Notes under the pieces: model-generated
Database searches by the model: none
The model's input: only the letters and a program-made list of their open reading frames with translations
Told to the model about the DNA's origin: nothing
Position numbers and translations under genes: made by a program
Source of the DNA: Desulfatibacillaceae bacterium
GTDB taxonomy: Bacteria; Desulfobacterota; Desulfobacteria; Desulfobacterales; Desulfatibacillaceae
NCBI GenBank assembly: GCA_030018745.1
Contig: JASEHB010000004.1
Location: 1-15,765 of the forward strand
Reading direction: 5' to 3'
DNA length: 15,765 nt
In this document: positions 14,988 through 15,765 of the stretch, one piece after another
Position numbering within the stretch: position 1 is the first letter of the stretch
How the letters are laid out: each line of letters opens with the position of its first letter

Positions 14988-15765
14988 TCAGGATGCAGCC
15001 TTGCTTTTTATGCCCACTGCCTCCCTAAACTCGTCAGCTTCAAAGACAGCAAGAGGCGGCTTTTCATCCAGGCTGCTTCCCGGCTGATATTCAAAAGCAG
15101 CCTGGGTTGCGGCAGATACCCTGATGAAAAGGTCTGCCACAGGAATGTCGTTTGGGCAGGCGTTTGAGCACTGGCCACAGCCAACGCATGAAGTGCTCAT
15201 GTGGGCCAGCCGCGTAAGGTGGAAAAACGCCGTGTCCGTGGGCATTTTGATTGCCCTGTTCCGGGAGGCCCAATTAAGATAAAGGGGCGGCTCGTGATCA
15301 AAGGCATCGGTAAGAAAAACACATTCGCGGCAATAGCAGATGGGGCAGGCCACCCGGCAGTTGTAGCAGTTGACGCAGTTTTCAAAATATTTATTCAGAG
15401 CGCCAAGGCTGTTGACCGTTTCTTCCATTCTGCCAATAAGCGCCTGCTTTGCCTGACTGCGCTTTTCAACAAGCTTTGCAAGGGCTTTTTGGCGGGCCTC
15501 ATCCAATGCTGCTTCTGCAAGGCCAAGCTTTTCTAAAGCATCCTGACCCTTTTTTGTGTTGGCGATTACCGGAATGCCAGGGAAGCTGTCTGAACCCAGA
15601 ATTCCAAGGCTTATGTCCGCACTTGAAGAAAAAGGCCTTTCGCAGACCAGGCAGGCGGAGGCAATTGGGAAGCCTTCCACCTGCGTTGCCGCGCCATTTT
15701 CCGCAGCCTTCCAGAACCGCTCACCGGGCTGGCTTTCACCTGCTGCGGCAAAGGCGCTGTAATTT
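14988..15765 (-). CDS. FrhB/FdhB-type iron-sulfur (flavo)protein, 5' end cut by window
   Basis: The frame stays open to the right edge, so only the C-terminal 258 residues are seen. A GTG at 15680 is an internal codon, not the start. The visible part begins in the C-terminal region of the FrhB/FdhB family (coenzyme F420-reducing hydrogenase/formate dehydrogenase beta subunit), shown by ACLVC and ADISLGILGS. A coiled stretch (KGQDALEKLGL onward) leads to two FeS motifs: CVNCYNCRVACPICYCREC and CVGCGQCSNACP. In this family an N-terminal FAD domain exchanges electrons with F420, NAD(P)H or ferredoxin-linked partners; that part is off-window. It lies 52 bp upstream of hdrA, same strand, suggesting it feeds electrons into HdrA. 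Family call is good, electron donor unknown. Confidence 0.8.
   Translation of the reverse strand, partial: NYSAFAAAGESQPGERFWKAAENGAATQVEGFPIASACLVCERPFSSSADISLGILGSDSFPGIPVIANTKKGQDALEKLGLAEAALDEARQKALAKLVEKRSQAKQALIGRMEETVNSLGALNKYFENCVNCYNCRVACPICYCRECVFLTDAFDHEPPLYLNWASRNRAIKMPTDTAFFHLTRLAHMSTSCVGCGQCSNACPNDIPVADLFIRVSAATQAAFEYQPGSSLDEKPPLAVFEADEFREAVGIKSKAAS

Noticed and set aside
15678..15680. GTG at 15680 as the start of the FrhB-like gene
   Set aside because: The frame stays open upstream to the window edge, and the GTG falls just before a conserved family segment (ACLVC), so it is an internal valine.

Overview
The window looks like chromosomal DNA of an anaerobic, Gram-negative bacterium. 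The most likely group is a Desulfobacterota (delta-proteobacterial) sulfate reducer or a close relative. This is inferred from gene content: a two-subunit methylmalonyl-CoA mutase, a heterodisulfide-reductase-like HdrABC set next to an FrhB/FdhB-type iron-sulfur protein, a heptose-bisphosphate phosphatase for LPS, and PAS/receiver signalling proteins typical of that group. No rRNA, tRNA, CRISPR array, insertion sequence or phage gene was seen. Base composition looks even throughout, with no sign of recent transfer.

Layout. (1) Positions 1-3838, minus strand: mutA then mutB, overlapping by 8 bp. They encode the small and large subunits of methylmalonyl-CoA mutase, and mutB runs off the left edge before its B12-binding domain. 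(2) Positions 3839-4154: a divergent, AT-richer control region with a 7-bp inverted repeat, a small hairpin and candidate promoters in both directions. (3) Positions 4155-6899, plus strand: gmhB and recD2, 3 bp apart. (4) Positions 6954-15765, minus strand, convergent with recD2: six closely spaced or overlapping genes, read in order as an FrhB/FdhB-like iron-sulfur protein (5' end cut by the window), a giant HdrA, HdrC, HdrB, a membrane PAS histidine kinase, and a soluble receiver-histidine kinase hybrid.

The striking part is region 4. The 1145-residue HdrA is a tandem of two HdrA-type flavoprotein halves carrying several [4Fe-4S] motifs. A complete NtrC-like receiver (REC) domain with all its phosphorylation residues sits between the first ferredoxin domain and the return to the first flavin domain. 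Two histidine kinases are encoded in the same apparent operon, and no DNA-binding response regulator is visible. The simplest reading, which is inference, is an electron-transfer complex (FrhB-like input, HdrA flavin/FeS core, HdrC relay, HdrB non-cubane FeS catalytic site) whose activity or assembly is controlled directly by phosphorylation of its flavoprotein subunit. The membrane kinase would sense redox or membrane state and the REC-kinase would act as relay or modulator. The propionyl-CoA/methylmalonyl-CoA genes and the gmhB-recD2 pair look like ordinary neighbours.
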